64,000 bases of DNA from Thiocystis violacea. Its GTDB lineage: Bacteria; Pseudomonadota; Gammaproteobacteria; Chromatiales; Chromatiaceae. The DNA lies in contig NZ_NRRG01000021.1 of the NCBI RefSeq assembly GCF_016583575.1, forward strand, positions 1-64,000. The letters are read 5' to 3'. Below, in pieces: positions 37,362 through 46,727 of the stretch; the first letter of the stretch is position 1; each line of letters starts with the position of its first letter. The position numbers were made by a program, and so were the translations under genes. Under the pieces are notes generated by a model. The model was not told where the DNA came from. It ran no database searches and was given only the letters and a program-made list of their open reading frames with translations.

Positions 37362-38342
37362 TCAGTCTTTGCCGTCGACGTCCAGTCCCGACGCGCGCGC
37401 GGCGCGCTCAAGCGCGAGTTCCAGCAGGGCTCGCGCGCGGGCCGCGCAGGCGTGGAGATAGGTCTCTAAGGCCGATTCATCGGGGGCGCGGATCGCGCAT
37501 TCCCCGGTGAAGGACTCGAAGGCCGCCAGGGTGGCGACCAGATCGACCAGAGGCCCTGAACATTCGCAGTCCCCCGATCCGGCCGCCGCCGCCAGGCGCG
37601 CCAGATCGACGTCGGAAAAGCGTCGCCGGGGCAGGAGCACGCCCATCCCGCCAGCCGAATCATCCTCCAGGGCGCAAGCCCAGGGTTGCGCGCGCGCGGA
37701 CAGGCACCAGGCCGACAGCTCGCGGCTATCCACCGGCGCCCGCCGCGTCATCATTCGGGGCGAGTCGAGCGATTCGACCACCGACCGACTCGCGAAGCCG
37801 TAGATCAGAATGGCGCGCGCGGCCCGCGAATGCGCGAACAGGCGGCGGATCTCCGGGATCTGATCGCCGTGGATGGTGGGGAACTCAAACACCGCCACGT
37901 CCGGGGTCGGATCGAAGGAGGCCGCGAGGAAGTCCTCCGTCGAGGAGAAGAAGCCAGTGAATTCCAGTCCCGCCAGTGTCCCCGCCTCCTGGCGGAGCCG
38001 AGCCGCCAGATAGGGGCCCCGGACCACGACCTGGCAGGGTCTCTCGGACATGGCCAGGCGCTCGGGCAGATCCGCGCCGCGCATCCGCTCACGCAGACCC
38101 TCCAGGGTCAGATTCGCCACGCGGCTGATGGCGTCACCGCGATCCACCAGTCGCTTGATCAGGGTCAGACGCCCGACATCCTCCGAGGCATAGAGGCGCG
38201 TGCCGGCGTCGGATCGGACCGGAATCACCGCGTGATAGCGGCGCTCCCAGACCCGCAAGGTATCCGCGGGAACGCCCGTGAGGCGTGAAACGGAGCCGAT
38301 CCGGTAGGTCTGTCCGGACACCAAAGAATCCTGATCGCTCAA
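37362..38342 (-). CDS. MerR-family transcriptional regulator with unassigned C-terminal domain
   Basis: The N-terminal ~75 residues form a MerR helix-turn-helix of the MlrA/CarH/LitR type (IGSVSRLTGVPADTLRVWERRYHAVIPVRSDAGTRLYASEDV). The remaining ~240 residues could be a degenerate cobalamin-binding-like or other sensor region; I see no DxHxxG B12 motif. The start is uncertain: TTG 38342 follows a GAGGGTGAG and gives a natural N-terminus, whereas the frame is open to an ATG at 38465. It is not adjacent to obvious targets. Confidence 0.75.
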   Translation of the reverse strand: MSDQDSLVSGQTYRIGSVSRLTGVPADTLRVWERRYHAVIPVRSDAGTRLYASEDVGRLTLIKRLVDRGDAISRVANLTLEGLRERMRGADLPERLAMSERPCQVVVRGPYLAARLRQEAGTLAGLEFTGFFSSTEDFLAASFDPTPDVAVFEFPTIHGDQIPEIRRLFAHSRAARAILIYGFASRSVVESLDSPRMMTRRAPVDSRELSAWCLSARAQPWACALEDDSAGGMGVLLPRRRFSDVDLARLAAAAGSGDCECSGPLVDLVATLAAFESFTGECAIRAPDESALETYLHACAARARALLELALERAARASGLDVDGKD

Positions 38343-38662
38343 CTGCTCACCCTCTCGGATAGGTCGCTCGATGATTACCCAACCGAGGGTATGGGTTCGG
38401 CACCCGCGCCACGCAAGCCATGCCGATGGAATTTGCCGCCATGGCGGATTTTCCGACCCGACCAACGATCCGCTGGTTTTTCAGTCCGTTACCTTAGGCG
38501 GTTTCCGGGAACGTCCATACCCGACCGAAAGCTCCGGAATGGGACAGGATTAACAGGATTCTTCAAGATTTACAGGATTAAAAACAGAGTCTTATAAAAC
38601 CCTGTCAATCCTGCGAAATCCTGTTAATCCTGTCTATGATCGGGCGGATCGGATGTCGCGGG
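38343..38662. other. Spacer upstream of the MerR gene, holding repeat copy 1
   Basis: No gene is visible. The left half probably contains the MerR promoter. The right half (38505-38650) is the first copy of the ~145-bp dispersed repeat described next. Confidence 0.5.
38505..38650. repeat. Dispersed imperfect-palindrome repeat, copy 1
   Basis: This ~146-bp element is AT-richer than its surroundings and contains ACAGGATT-type units on one side and AATCCTGT-type units on the other, so it can fold into a long hairpin. It is nearly identical, in the same orientation, to 42223-42367. No open frame is present, which fits a MITE or REP cluster. Confidence 0.85.
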
Positions 38663-39841
38663 TCAACGCAGCTCCACCTCAAGGGTCAGGCGCTCCTCGG
38701 CGCCGATGAGTCGGTTGCGCGCGACCTCGACGGGAACGGTCCGACCCGGTCGCGCGTCCATCAGGGCGATCCGGATGTCGGCGTAACTCCTGATCGGCTG
38801 GTCGTCGACCCGCAGGATCCGATCGCCCGCGCGCAGACCCGCCGCCTTGGCGCCGCTGTCGTCGGCCAGTCCATCCACCAGCAGGCCCTCCCCCGTCATA
38901 TCGCTGTTCAGCATGACGCCCAGCTTACCCGACGGGGGCAGCTCGGCCGACTGGGGGTAGAGAAAGAAATCGGCCGCCGCGGGATCCGGGGTACGCTGGT
39001 TACCGTTGAGCAGGATGGCCATCGGGACCGGCTGGCGGCGCATGAGCCGTTTCGGGATTCCCTGTCCGTACTCGACATGACCGCCGCCGCTGATCACCAC
39101 CAGGGTCCGCTCCGGGTGCTCGGCCAGATAGCGGGCGGCGCGCTCCGCCATGCCCTCGTCCCAAAGCAGCTGAACGTCCAGGAAGTGCTCGAAATTGGCC
39201 TGCTGCTCGGTGGGATGATGCTTGAAGATGGCCTCGATCCGCGCCCGATAGGCCAGATTCTCGCGGTCGATCTCGGCCGGGATCCGCGCCCGCTCTTCCT
39301 CGCTCAGGCCACCGATGCCGCTGTCGCCCACCTTGCGGGTCAGCTCGGATTCCAGATTCAGGGCGATCACGGGGATCCCGCGCTCACGGGCGAAGTGGAG
39401 AATCGGGCGATAGAGCCGATAGTCGAAACGCCAGCGGTCGAAGTATTGGGTGCGCCGCAGAAAGTCCGGCTCGTCGATCTCGCCGGCGAGATAGGCGTCG
39501 ATATCCGCTTGATAGGGTTGCTGGAACATCTCCAGGCCGATCGCCAGCGACTTGCCTCGCGCGTGCAGACCCTGAATGACCGCGAGCTGGTTGAGATGGT
39601 CCTCGTAGCGGTCGTGGTGCTCGCCGACGAAGATGACGCGCCGATCCGCCAGGCGGTCGATCAGGGACTCGATGTCGGTGAGCAAGGACGCCTCCAGAAC
39701 CCTGGTCGGGTTGTCCTGGGGCGCGAGTGCCCCACCTTGGGAAGCGGGTCCGTCGTTGGAAACAGGCTCCGCCAGGAGCGACGCGCCGGCGCCGGTCAAG
39801 ATGGCCGCCAGGGCCAGGGCTGCATGCTGTCGATACGACAT
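38663..39841 (-). CDS. ChaN-family haem-binding lipoprotein-like protein with C-terminal PDZ domain
   Basis: This 392-residue exported protein has a signal peptide (about 1-24). The central domain matches the ChaN/haem-binding uptake family (PF04187 type): VIFVGEHHDRYEDH, AIGLEMFQQPYQ, and VVISGGGHVEYGQGIP. In known members such a domain binds haem and may act in iron uptake. A PDZ domain follows at about 300-390 (GKLGVMLNS...GLLVDGLADDSGAKAAGLRAGDRILRVDDQPI). Its gene is divergent from the M1-type peptidase, suggesting shared regulation. Haem binding is inferred from the family. Confidence 0.85.
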   Translation of the reverse strand: MSYRQHAALALAAILTGAGASLLAEPVSNDGPASQGGALAPQDNPTRVLEASLLTDIESLIDRLADRRVIFVGEHHDRYEDHLNQLAVIQGLHARGKSLAIGLEMFQQPYQADIDAYLAGEIDEPDFLRRTQYFDRWRFDYRLYRPILHFARERGIPVIALNLESELTRKVGDSGIGGLSEEERARIPAEIDRENLAYRARIEAIFKHHPTEQQANFEHFLDVQLLWDEGMAERAARYLAEHPERTLVVISGGGHVEYGQGIPKRLMRRQPVPMAILLNGNQRTPDPAAADFFLYPQSAELPPSGKLGVMLNSDMTGEGLLVDGLADDSGAKAAGLRAGDRILRVDDQPIRSYADIRIALMDARPGRTVPVEVARNRLIGAEERLTLEVELR

Positions 39842-39949
39842 CGGATCTCCTCGTCGTCGTGGAGCCGGAAGGCCCAGGTGTCCGGACGCCGCCAGAGGAC
39901 GTCCCGCTCGTTCATTCTCCGACCATCAAACCGCCGGGAACGCTTCCAA

Positions 39950-42070
39950 ATGTCCAGTTTCAGCGTCTCGCTCGATCCATCGCCGACCAGCCGGTCGCGC
40001 CGCGACGCCGACCATCGTCGGCACGCCTCCTGGTGGCTCCTGGCCCTGGCGCTGCTAATGCCCGGTCATTCGCCAGCCTCCGATCCGCTGATCCATCATC
40101 GTCTCGAGGTCCAGATCGATCCCGAGACCGGCGTCCTCAAGGTCCAGGACCAGATGCGGCTTCCCGAGGGAAAAAGCGAGTGGACCCTGCTCCTGCACGG
40201 CGGCATGAATCCGGAAATCATCGCCGGCGACGCCAGACTCAAGAAGATCGGCGATCTGGGACATCTGACGCGCTACCAACTGCGCACGGACGCGACCGCC
40301 GGCTCACTGACCCTCGCCTACCAGGGACGCATCCGTCACGATCTGGAGCGGATCGATGAAAGCCTGGGGCGCGCGCGTCAGTGGTCGCTCGGGACCATCG
40401 CCCCGGATGGCGTCTTTCTCGACGGCAACAGCGGCTGGTATCCGCGCCTGCCGGGCACCTTGCAAGCCTTCGATCTCGACATCCAACTTCCCAAGGGCTG
40501 GGCGGCGATCTCGCAAGGCGCGGGCTCGACCGATCCCGACGGGGGTCGCGCCCATTGGGCGGAATCCCATCCCCAGGACGACATCTATCTGATCGCCGGC
40601 GCCTTCCGGATCTATCGCAAGACGAGCGATGGATTCGAGGCGCAGGTCTATCTGCGCGAGCCGGACGCCGAGCTGGCCGAACGTTACCTGGAGGCGACGC
40701 TCAAGTACCTCGGCTTCTACTCCGATCTGATCGGCCCCTACCCCTTCGCCAAATTCGCCCTGATCGAGAACTTCTGGGAGTCCGGCTATGGCATGCCCTC
40801 CTTCACCCTGCTGGGTTCCAGCGTCATTCGCATGCCCTTCATCCTCCAGACCTCCTATCCCCACGAAATCCTGCACAACTGGTGGGGCAATGGGGTCTAC
40901 GTCGATTACGACTCGGGCAACTGGAGCGAGGGACTCACCTATTATCTGGCCGATTACTGGCTGATGGAGCAGGACGGTCGGGGCACCGAGGGGCGTCGCG
41001 ACATGCTCAAGACCTACGCGGACCATGTGCGCCAGGATAAGGACTTCCCCCTGGTGGACTTCACCCAACGCCATGGGTCGGATTCACAGGCGATCGGCTA
41101 CGGCAAGGCGGCGATGTTTTTCCACATGCTGCGACGGGAGCTGGGCGACGACGCCTTCCGGCAGGGTCTGCGACGCTTCCATGCCGACAACCGCTTCCGG
41201 TCGGCCGGTTACGCGGATCTGCGCCACGCCTTCGAGGCCACCAGCGGCCGCGATCTGAGCCGACTCTTCGAGGCCTGGACGCAACGGACCGGCGCGCCGA
41301 GGCTCTCGCTGGAGGCCGTCCAACTGACTCCGTCGGGCGACGGCGTCAAGGTCACCGGGCGCATCGGGCAGACCCAATCGGATCCGTCCTTCCCACTGCG
41401 GATTCCGGTCGCGGTCGATCTGGTCTCGGGCGGGTCCAGGGTCATCCTGGTCGAGAGCGACGCCCGCGAGACCCCGTTCGATCTGGATCTCGACTCGCCA
41501 CCCAGTCGACTGCGGGTCGACCCCGAGTTCGATCTCTTTCGGGAGCTGGCGCCGGGTGAGACGCCGGTGGCGCTCGGCAACCTTTTCGGATCCGACCAGG
41601 GCCTGATTCTGCTGCCATCCGAGGCCCCCGCCGCCCTCGGGCCGGGTTATCGACAACTCGCCGAGCGCTGGCGGCAGGGACATCCGAACTGGCGGATTCA
41701 TGACGACGCGGAATTCAGCGAGTTGCCGACCGACCGGCCGGTATGGCTGCTTGGCTGGGAGAACCGCCATCTCGACGGCTTCGCGCGCGACGCGACCGAT
41801 TTCGCTCTGGATGCCAGCGCCCACCGGCTAACCCTGGCGGGCATCGAACTGGACCCGGCGCGCGAAAGCCCGGTCCTGACCCGCTGGCGGGACCGACAGC
41901 CACTGGCCTGGATGGCGACGACCGATCCCCAAGCCTTGCCGGCGCTGGCGCGTAAGCTGCCCCACTATGGCAAGTACAGCTATCTGGTCTTCAGCGGTCC
42001 CGAGGCGACCAACCGGCTCAAGGGGCCATGGCCATCGGGTGATTCCAACCTGGTCCACGCCTTCGAGTGA
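39950..42070 (+). CDS. M1-family zinc aminopeptidase-like exported protein
   Basis: This 706-residue protein has a signal-like hydrophobic stretch (WWLLALALLMPGHSPAS, about 28-44). The metallopeptidase site is HEILH at 305-309 with a downstream Glu327 in NWSEGLTYYLADY; the His-to-Glu spacing is 17, one less than in classical M1 enzymes. The ESGYGMPSFTLLG stretch ahead of it sits where M1 enzymes carry the substrate-binding GAMEN-type region. The C-terminal ~250 residues are beta-rich, without assignment. ATG 39950 is chosen since it begins the signal peptide; the frame is open far upstream as an antisense shadow. Likely periplasmic. Confidence 0.85.
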   Translation: MSSFSVSLDPSPTSRSRRDADHRRHASWWLLALALLMPGHSPASDPLIHHRLEVQIDPETGVLKVQDQMRLPEGKSEWTLLLHGGMNPEIIAGDARLKKIGDLGHLTRYQLRTDATAGSLTLAYQGRIRHDLERIDESLGRARQWSLGTIAPDGVFLDGNSGWYPRLPGTLQAFDLDIQLPKGWAAISQGAGSTDPDGGRAHWAESHPQDDIYLIAGAFRIYRKTSDGFEAQVYLREPDAELAERYLEATLKYLGFYSDLIGPYPFAKFALIENFWESGYGMPSFTLLGSSVIRMPFILQTSYPHEILHNWWGNGVYVDYDSGNWSEGLTYYLADYWLMEQDGRGTEGRRDMLKTYADHVRQDKDFPLVDFTQRHGSDSQAIGYGKAAMFFHMLRRELGDDAFRQGLRRFHADNRFRSAGYADLRHAFEATSGRDLSRLFEAWTQRTGAPRLSLEAVQLTPSGDGVKVTGRIGQTQSDPSFPLRIPVAVDLVSGGSRVILVESDARETPFDLDLDSPPSRLRVDPEFDLFRELAPGETPVALGNLFGSDQGLILLPSEAPAALGPGYRQLAERWRQGHPNWRIHDDAEFSELPTDRPVWLLGWENRHLDGFARDATDFALDASAHRLTLAGIELDPARESPVLTRWRDRQPLAWMATTDPQALPALARKLPHYGKYSYLVFSGPEATNRLKGPWPSGDSNLVHAFE

Positions 42071-42122
42071 GAGGTCGTGAAACGACTCAACCCGGCCAGG
42101 GCTCGACCCGTGGATGGGCCGC

Positions 42123-42154
42123 CGTAGGATGGGCAGAGCGAGAGCGATGCCCAT
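42123..42154. repeat. REP palindrome, GTAGGATGGGCAGAGCG type, copy 1
   Basis: The unit CGTAGGATGGGCAGAGCG is followed by AGAGCGATGCCCATC, giving an imperfect stem of GATGGGC with GCCCATC. It is inverted relative to 42413-42447 and related to 47467-47500. Confidence 0.8.
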
Positions 42155-42222
42155 CTTTCAAGCCACTGTGAATTCAGGATTGCGCCGGATGACATCGGCA
42201 GGGTTCGATGGGCCTCGCGGCG

Positions 42223-42367
42223 CCGGGAAAGTCCATACCCAGCCTAAAGCTCCGGAAATGGACAGGGTTTACAGGATTCTTCAAGATTTACAGGATTAAA
42301 AACAGAGCGTTAAAAATCCTGTCAATCCTGCGAAATCCTGTTAATCCTGTCTATGACGAGGCGGATC
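42223..42367. repeat. Dispersed imperfect-palindrome repeat, copy 2
   Basis: This is the second ~145-bp copy, the same strand orientation as 38505-38650, with only scattered differences. Together the copies bracket the ChaN/PDZ and M1-peptidase genes. Confidence 0.85.
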
Positions 42368-42412
42368 TCGGGTACAAGGTTTCCCGGAAATCACCTTGAG
42401 CCTCGGAGCGTA

Positions 42413-42447
42413 CAGGATGGGCATCGCTGCGCTCTGCCCATCCTACG
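42413..42447. repeat. REP palindrome, GTAGGATGGGCAGAGCG type, copy 2
   Basis: The sequence CAGGATGGGCATCGCTGCGCTCTGCCCATCCTACG is the reverse complement form of the copy at 42123 and folds into a stem of about 10 bp. It lies 43 bases past the kinase stop codon. Confidence 0.8.
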
Positions 42448-42489
42448 AGGGTTTTTCACAAGCTCCGAGGCGCCCAGGGCCTCACTCGC

Positions 42490-45303
42490 TCATCCCGAGG
42501 CCTCGGATCCGATTGCCTCCAGCAATTCGGCCTGGGCCGCCTGCGCCTCGGCGAGCCAGGTTTCGAACTGGATCGTCGATGGCGGATCGCGCAAGCCGGC
42601 GATCAACTCGGTCATCAGGGATTGAATCCGCGCGAAACCCAGCGTGCCCGCCACCCCTTTCAAGGCATGCGCCACGCGATAGGCGCCTTCCAGGTCGCCT
42701 TCGGCCAGCATATCGCGCAACCGCCGCACGTCATCGGCATGGTGTTGAACATACTTGCGAAGGATCCGCGCATAGAGATCCAGTTCGCCATTCAGGTTAC
42801 CCAGACCGAAAGCCACGTCAACGCCGGCGAGGTTCGCGAGTCGCGTCACCCTGGACTCGGGCGAGCCCACCTCGACCGGCGTTGGCTGGGTCGGAGTGAA
42901 GCGAGGCGGTTGTGCCCTGGCCAGTGTCTTGGATAGCCACTCCAACAAGACGGAATAGAGATGTCGCGGATCGACCGGCTTGGGGATGTGATCATCCATG
43001 CCCTCGCTCAGACAATAGCGACGCTCGTCCTCGAAGGCATTGGCGGTCATCGCCAGAATGGGACAGGGCACCCAGGCGCGCCGCGCGCGCAGGATCCGGG
43101 TCGCTTGCAGCCCATCCAGCTCCGGCATCTGAATATCCATCAGGATCAAGGCGTAGGGATTGCGGCACGCCATCTCGACCGCCTGCCTCCCGGAGCTGGC
43201 GAGATCGACACGCAGCCCGACGATGTTCAGCAGGCGGCTGATCACCTCCTGATTGATCGCGTTGTCCTCGGCGACCAGGATGCGGGCGCCGGCGAATCCC
43301 TCGGCCAGACGCCGCTCGGCCTCTTGCCGCGTTGGCGGCGGCGAGGCCGACTCAGGCAGGTTGGAAGCGGAGCCCCTGCCGATCCGCGCCGTGAGCCAGA
43401 AACGGCTGCCCTGGCCGGGCTCGCTCTCGGCTCCGATCTCGCCGCCCATGAGTTCGGCCAGCCGACGGGTGATGACCAGGCCAAGTCCCGTACCCGCGTA
43501 GCGGCGCGTGGATGAGTTGTCGACCTGGGAAAAGGGCTGGAACAGGCGCGCGAGATCCTCGGCGGCGATGCCGACCCCCGTGTCGATGACCTCGAAACGG
43601 AGCAACAGATCGGCCTGGGTCTCCTCCAGTACTTGGACCTGGAGCCTGATGCTACCGCTGTCGGTAAACTTGATGGCGTTGGAGAGGTAATTGAGCAAGG
43701 CTTGACGCAGACGTGTCTGATCCCCGCGCAGCACCGGCGGGAGCGGATCGGTGACGCAGGAGAAATCCAGCCCCTTGGCCTGGAGCTGTCCCTGAATCAG
43801 TGATTCAAGCGGCTTGAGGAGATCCGTCACGCGGAAATCATCGGCTTGCAGCGTGAACCGGCCCGCCTCGATCTTGGAGACATCCAGGATATCGTTGATG
43901 ATCGACAGCAGATGATTGGCCGAGTGATCGATCTTGCCCAGGATCTCGCGCTCCTTGGTCGACGCCAGGTCGCGATCGAGCAGATAGGTCAGCCCCAGAA
44001 TGGCATTCATCGGGGTGCGGATCTCGTGGCTCATGTTGGCGAGGAAGGCGCTCTTGGCCTGGCTCGCCGCCTCGGCCTCCAGACGTGCCTCGGACAATTG
44101 GGCCGTGCGCTCGGCGACCAGATCCTCGAGATGCGCGCGGTAATGCGCCAGTTCCTCGGCGATCCGCTTCTTCTCGGTGATGTCCTCCTTGACCGCCACG
44201 TAATGCGTGATGCGACCATCCGCCTGGCGGATCGGCGTGATCACGGCCATCTCGATGAACTGGCGACCGTCCGCGCGCTGGTTGATCAGCTCCCCGCGCC
44301 AAGCCTGTCCGCCGACCAGGGTGGCCCAGAGATCCGCGTAGGTCGCCGCCGGTGTCCGGCCGGATTTCAGCAGGCGCGGATTCTCGCCGATGACGGCGGC
44401 CCGAGCGTAACCGCTGGTGCGCGCGAAGGCTTCGTTCACGTACTCGATCCGGCCATCCAGGTCGGTGATGACGACGCTCTCCGGACTCTGCTCGACCGCC
44501 AGGGACAGCTTGCGAATCCGATCTTCCGCCGCCTTGCGTTCGGTGAGATCGATATCCACGCAATACATCTGTGGCTCGCCATCGGGTCCCCGCAAGAGCA
44601 CATGACTGGAGAAGACATGGGCCGGAGAGCCATCGGCCCGTCTGAGCGTCAACTCCCCGGCCGGGACGCCAGGACCGCCGTTGACCCAGGCATCCACCGC
44701 GCCGATCACCCCCTCGCGCATTGGGTCGGGGATGATCAGATCCTCGAGCTGGCGCCCCAGCGCCTCCTCGGCCCTGTAACCGTAGAGCACCGTGCTCGCG
44801 GCATTCCAATAGATGAGCTTGCGGTCACGGTCGTACCCCTGGACCGAGACCGAGTCGATCTGGTCGAACAGCTGGTGGAAGCGGGTTTCGTTGTCGCGGG
44901 ACTGATCGGCCGACCACCAATGCGCCGTGATATCGCGCGCGCTGACCAGGACGGCCCGGAGTCGACCCGAGGCATCGAGCATGGGCGCGTGAACGATTTC
45001 AAGGTAGCGAACCGCGCCAGACCCTGGCACCGGCAACGCCTGGACATGGCGCCGCTGCGCGAGAGCGGCGATGACCTCCCGCTCATGTGCCGCGCAGTCG
45101 GCGGCGACGGACGGGGGAAGCACATCGGCGTCGGTATGCCCGATGACATCCGCCCTGGACGTCGCGAAGCAACGCTCGAAGGCGGCGTTGCAGAATCGAT
45201 AGACACCTTCCGGATCCTTGACCCACACAGGATCGGGAAGCGCGTCGAGCAGGGTTTCCGCCGGAAGCTGGCTCGTCCAATCGCCACTCGATATCGCATC
45301 CAT
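42490..45303 (-). CDS. Hybrid sensor histidine kinase: PAS x3-HisKA-HATPase-REC-HPt
   Basis: This 937-residue kinase has three PAS-type domains (about 10-130, 135-255, 265-385), a coiled linker, a HisKA with His426 ([11 protein letters not shown]), an HATPase (DTGVGI, GTGLGL), a receiver with Asp723 ([11 protein letters not shown]) and an HPt domain with His879 ([14 protein letters not shown]). No membrane helix or signal peptide is seen, so it is probably cytoplasmic. All phosphorelay residues are intact. It closely resembles in layout the kinase at 7186-11553 but lacks the GAF domain and first receiver. The downstream partner is not adjacent. Confidence 0.93.
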   Translation of the reverse strand: MDAISSGDWTSQLPAETLLDALPDPVWVKDPEGVYRFCNAAFERCFATSRADVIGHTDADVLPPSVAADCAAHEREVIAALAQRRHVQALPVPGSGAVRYLEIVHAPMLDASGRLRAVLVSARDITAHWWSADQSRDNETRFHQLFDQIDSVSVQGYDRDRKLIYWNAASTVLYGYRAEEALGRQLEDLIIPDPMREGVIGAVDAWVNGGPGVPAGELTLRRADGSPAHVFSSHVLLRGPDGEPQMYCVDIDLTERKAAEDRIRKLSLAVEQSPESVVITDLDGRIEYVNEAFARTSGYARAAVIGENPRLLKSGRTPAATYADLWATLVGGQAWRGELINQRADGRQFIEMAVITPIRQADGRITHYVAVKEDITEKKRIAEELAHYRAHLEDLVAERTAQLSEARLEAEAASQAKSAFLANMSHEIRTPMNAILGLTYLLDRDLASTKEREILGKIDHSANHLLSIINDILDVSKIEAGRFTLQADDFRVTDLLKPLESLIQGQLQAKGLDFSCVTDPLPPVLRGDQTRLRQALLNYLSNAIKFTDSGSIRLQVQVLEETQADLLLRFEVIDTGVGIAAEDLARLFQPFSQVDNSSTRRYAGTGLGLVITRRLAELMGGEIGAESEPGQGSRFWLTARIGRGSASNLPESASPPPTRQEAERRLAEGFAGARILVAEDNAINQEVISRLLNIVGLRVDLASSGRQAVEMACRNPYALILMDIQMPELDGLQATRILRARRAWVPCPILAMTANAFEDERRYCLSEGMDDHIPKPVDPRHLYSVLLEWLSKTLARAQPPRFTPTQPTPVEVGSPESRVTRLANLAGVDVAFGLGNLNGELDLYARILRKYVQHHADDVRRLRDMLAEGDLEGAYRVAHALKGVAGTLGFARIQSLMTELIAGLRDPPSTIQFETWLAEAQAAQAELLEAIGSEASG

Positions 45304-45631
45304 CGCGTGCTCTTCGTCCTCGCGGGAAAGCCATGGAAAGGCCGGGGGATCCAGGGGCCGACAGCCCGACCATTCCCGCCGACTCAGGTATCAGGAACGG
45401 CTCCGTGGCTCCAGCGAAACGCCAGGGAGGCGACCCCAACTCTATCGAACCAGTCTAGCAAACCGACCGGAATAGCCGGCGCGGCTCAATCAGCGCAAGC
45501 ATAGCCTGACAGATCCACCCTTGCTCGACAGCGAAATCGATCACCCTTCGTGAGGCGGCGATGACCGGGAGATCATGGGGAACTGTCGCGCGAGGATCCC
45601 GCGCGACGGGAGCGGAATTGGAGCGAGAGAC
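45304..45631. other. Spacer between the hybrid kinase and soeC
   Basis: These 328 bases contain the presumed kinase promoter and the 3' side of soeC. I see no gene or clear terminator. Confidence 0.45.
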
Positions 45632-46609
45632 TCAGGCCACCGACTGGTAGTAGAGGTTCTGCGGGTGCCGGGCCTCGGCGAAGAAGGACCAACGCTCGGC
45701 CAGCAGCCCGATGAACTGAGCGAAGAAGGCGGCGATCGGAAGGCTCTGGGACTCGGTGACATAGGCCGCGCCGATCAAGAGCATGGGGATCGGAAAGACC
45801 AGAATCAGATACAGATAGCGCACGGTATCGACGACCGCCTGACTTTGGCCGTGGAAGAATTCCCGCGTATTGAAGCTACCGCCGGTGGCGCCCTGGGCCT
45901 TCTGGAACAGAACCCTGTGACGCACGCCGATCGCGGTCTGCACCGTGCTCTTGTGCTTGAGATGCGCGTTGCGCGACAGATGAGCCAGCCGGGAGGCCAG
46001 ACCGGCAAGGGTCAGGATAACCGCCCAGGTTCCGAAAAAGGTCACCAGCGGATTGCCGATATAGGCGGAATAAGCGGCGGCGAGCATGAAGCCGGAGGCC
46101 GCGCCCAGAAAGATGAAATTGCTGACCGTCAGGGGCGTGTGCCATTCCTGCAGGAACTTGACGCCCGCGTAGATCATGGCGGTGCAGACGAAGAGCGCCA
46201 GGCTGGCCAGCGTGCCCAGGAGACCCAGCAGCAGGGTCGAGTCCACCTGAAGCGCCGCGCCCAGTTGGAACAGCGGGGTCGTCCACTCCATCCAGTGCGC
46301 GACGGCATAGGCGAAGACCAGGGCCATGACGATGGGCAGAACGATGACCTCGCGCGACAGCCAGGAGGTTCGCCACATCGCCGCCGCGCGCCAGGCACGC
46401 TCGGGCCGGCCCAGGTGGAAAAAGGACGCGACCAGTCCGGCGATCAGGAGTACCAGGGCCACCAGACTGCCGATGGCGTAGAACTGATCCTCCTGAACTG
46501 GCAGAAAACGCGCGACCGCGTAGAGCTGGCCCGTGACCATCGCCAGATACAGACCCTGGCCGGCACCGAGCAGCGTGGTCAGGAAGATGACGGAGAAGGC
46601 TGGATGCAT
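45632..46609 (-). CDS. soeC: Sulfite:quinone oxidoreductase membrane subunit SoeC (DmsC/NrfD-type)
   Basis: This 325-residue protein has about eight hydrophobic segments and starts with the family N-terminus MHPAFSVIFLTTLLGAGQGLYLAM. FFHLGRPERAWRA is the usual DmsC-type motif. It should anchor SoeAB to the cytoplasmic side of the membrane and pass electrons to quinone. It follows soeB after 118 bases, a spacer that contains inverted heptamer repeats. The ATG has no visible Shine-Dalgarno. Confidence 0.9.
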   Translation of the reverse strand: MHPAFSVIFLTTLLGAGQGLYLAMVTGQLYAVARFLPVQEDQFYAIGSLVALVLLIAGLVASFFHLGRPERAWRAAAMWRTSWLSREVIVLPIVMALVFAYAVAHWMEWTTPLFQLGAALQVDSTLLLGLLGTLASLALFVCTAMIYAGVKFLQEWHTPLTVSNFIFLGAASGFMLAAAYSAYIGNPLVTFFGTWAVILTLAGLASRLAHLSRNAHLKHKSTVQTAIGVRHRVLFQKAQGATGGSFNTREFFHGQSQAVVDTVRYLYLILVFPIPMLLIGAAYVTESQSLPIAAFFAQFIGLLAERWSFFAEARHPQNLYYQSVA

Positions 46610-46620
46610 GGGAAAGTTTC

Positions 46621-46725
46621 CAGTTGTCAGTTGTCAGTTGTCAGTTGTTGGTTACAAGCGCCTGCGCTTGCTGGTGTCGGTGACAGTCGATTCTCAGCGG
46701 CGCCATTCTGCCAACTGACAACTTG
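46621..46725 (-). repeat. Inverted heptanucleotide repeats between soeB and soeC
   Basis: In the gene sense a CAAGTTGTCAGTTGG unit (46711-46725) lies 3 bases after the soeB stop. About four CTGACAA units (46621-46652) end 11 bases before the soeC ATG. The two blocks are complementary and could pair. A small perfect hairpin (CAAGCG-CCTG-CGCTTG, 46655-46670) lies between them. Confidence 0.8.
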
Positions 46726-46727
46726 CC

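Larger units (their letters stand above)
42071..42489. other. Repeat-filled spacer between the peptidase and kinase genes
   Basis: This spacer has no gene. It is made almost wholly of repeats: a REP palindrome at 42123-42154, the second ~145-bp repeat at 42223-42367, and another REP copy in inverted orientation at 42413-42447. The two flanking genes converge here, so the REPs may also act as terminators. Confidence 0.7.
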
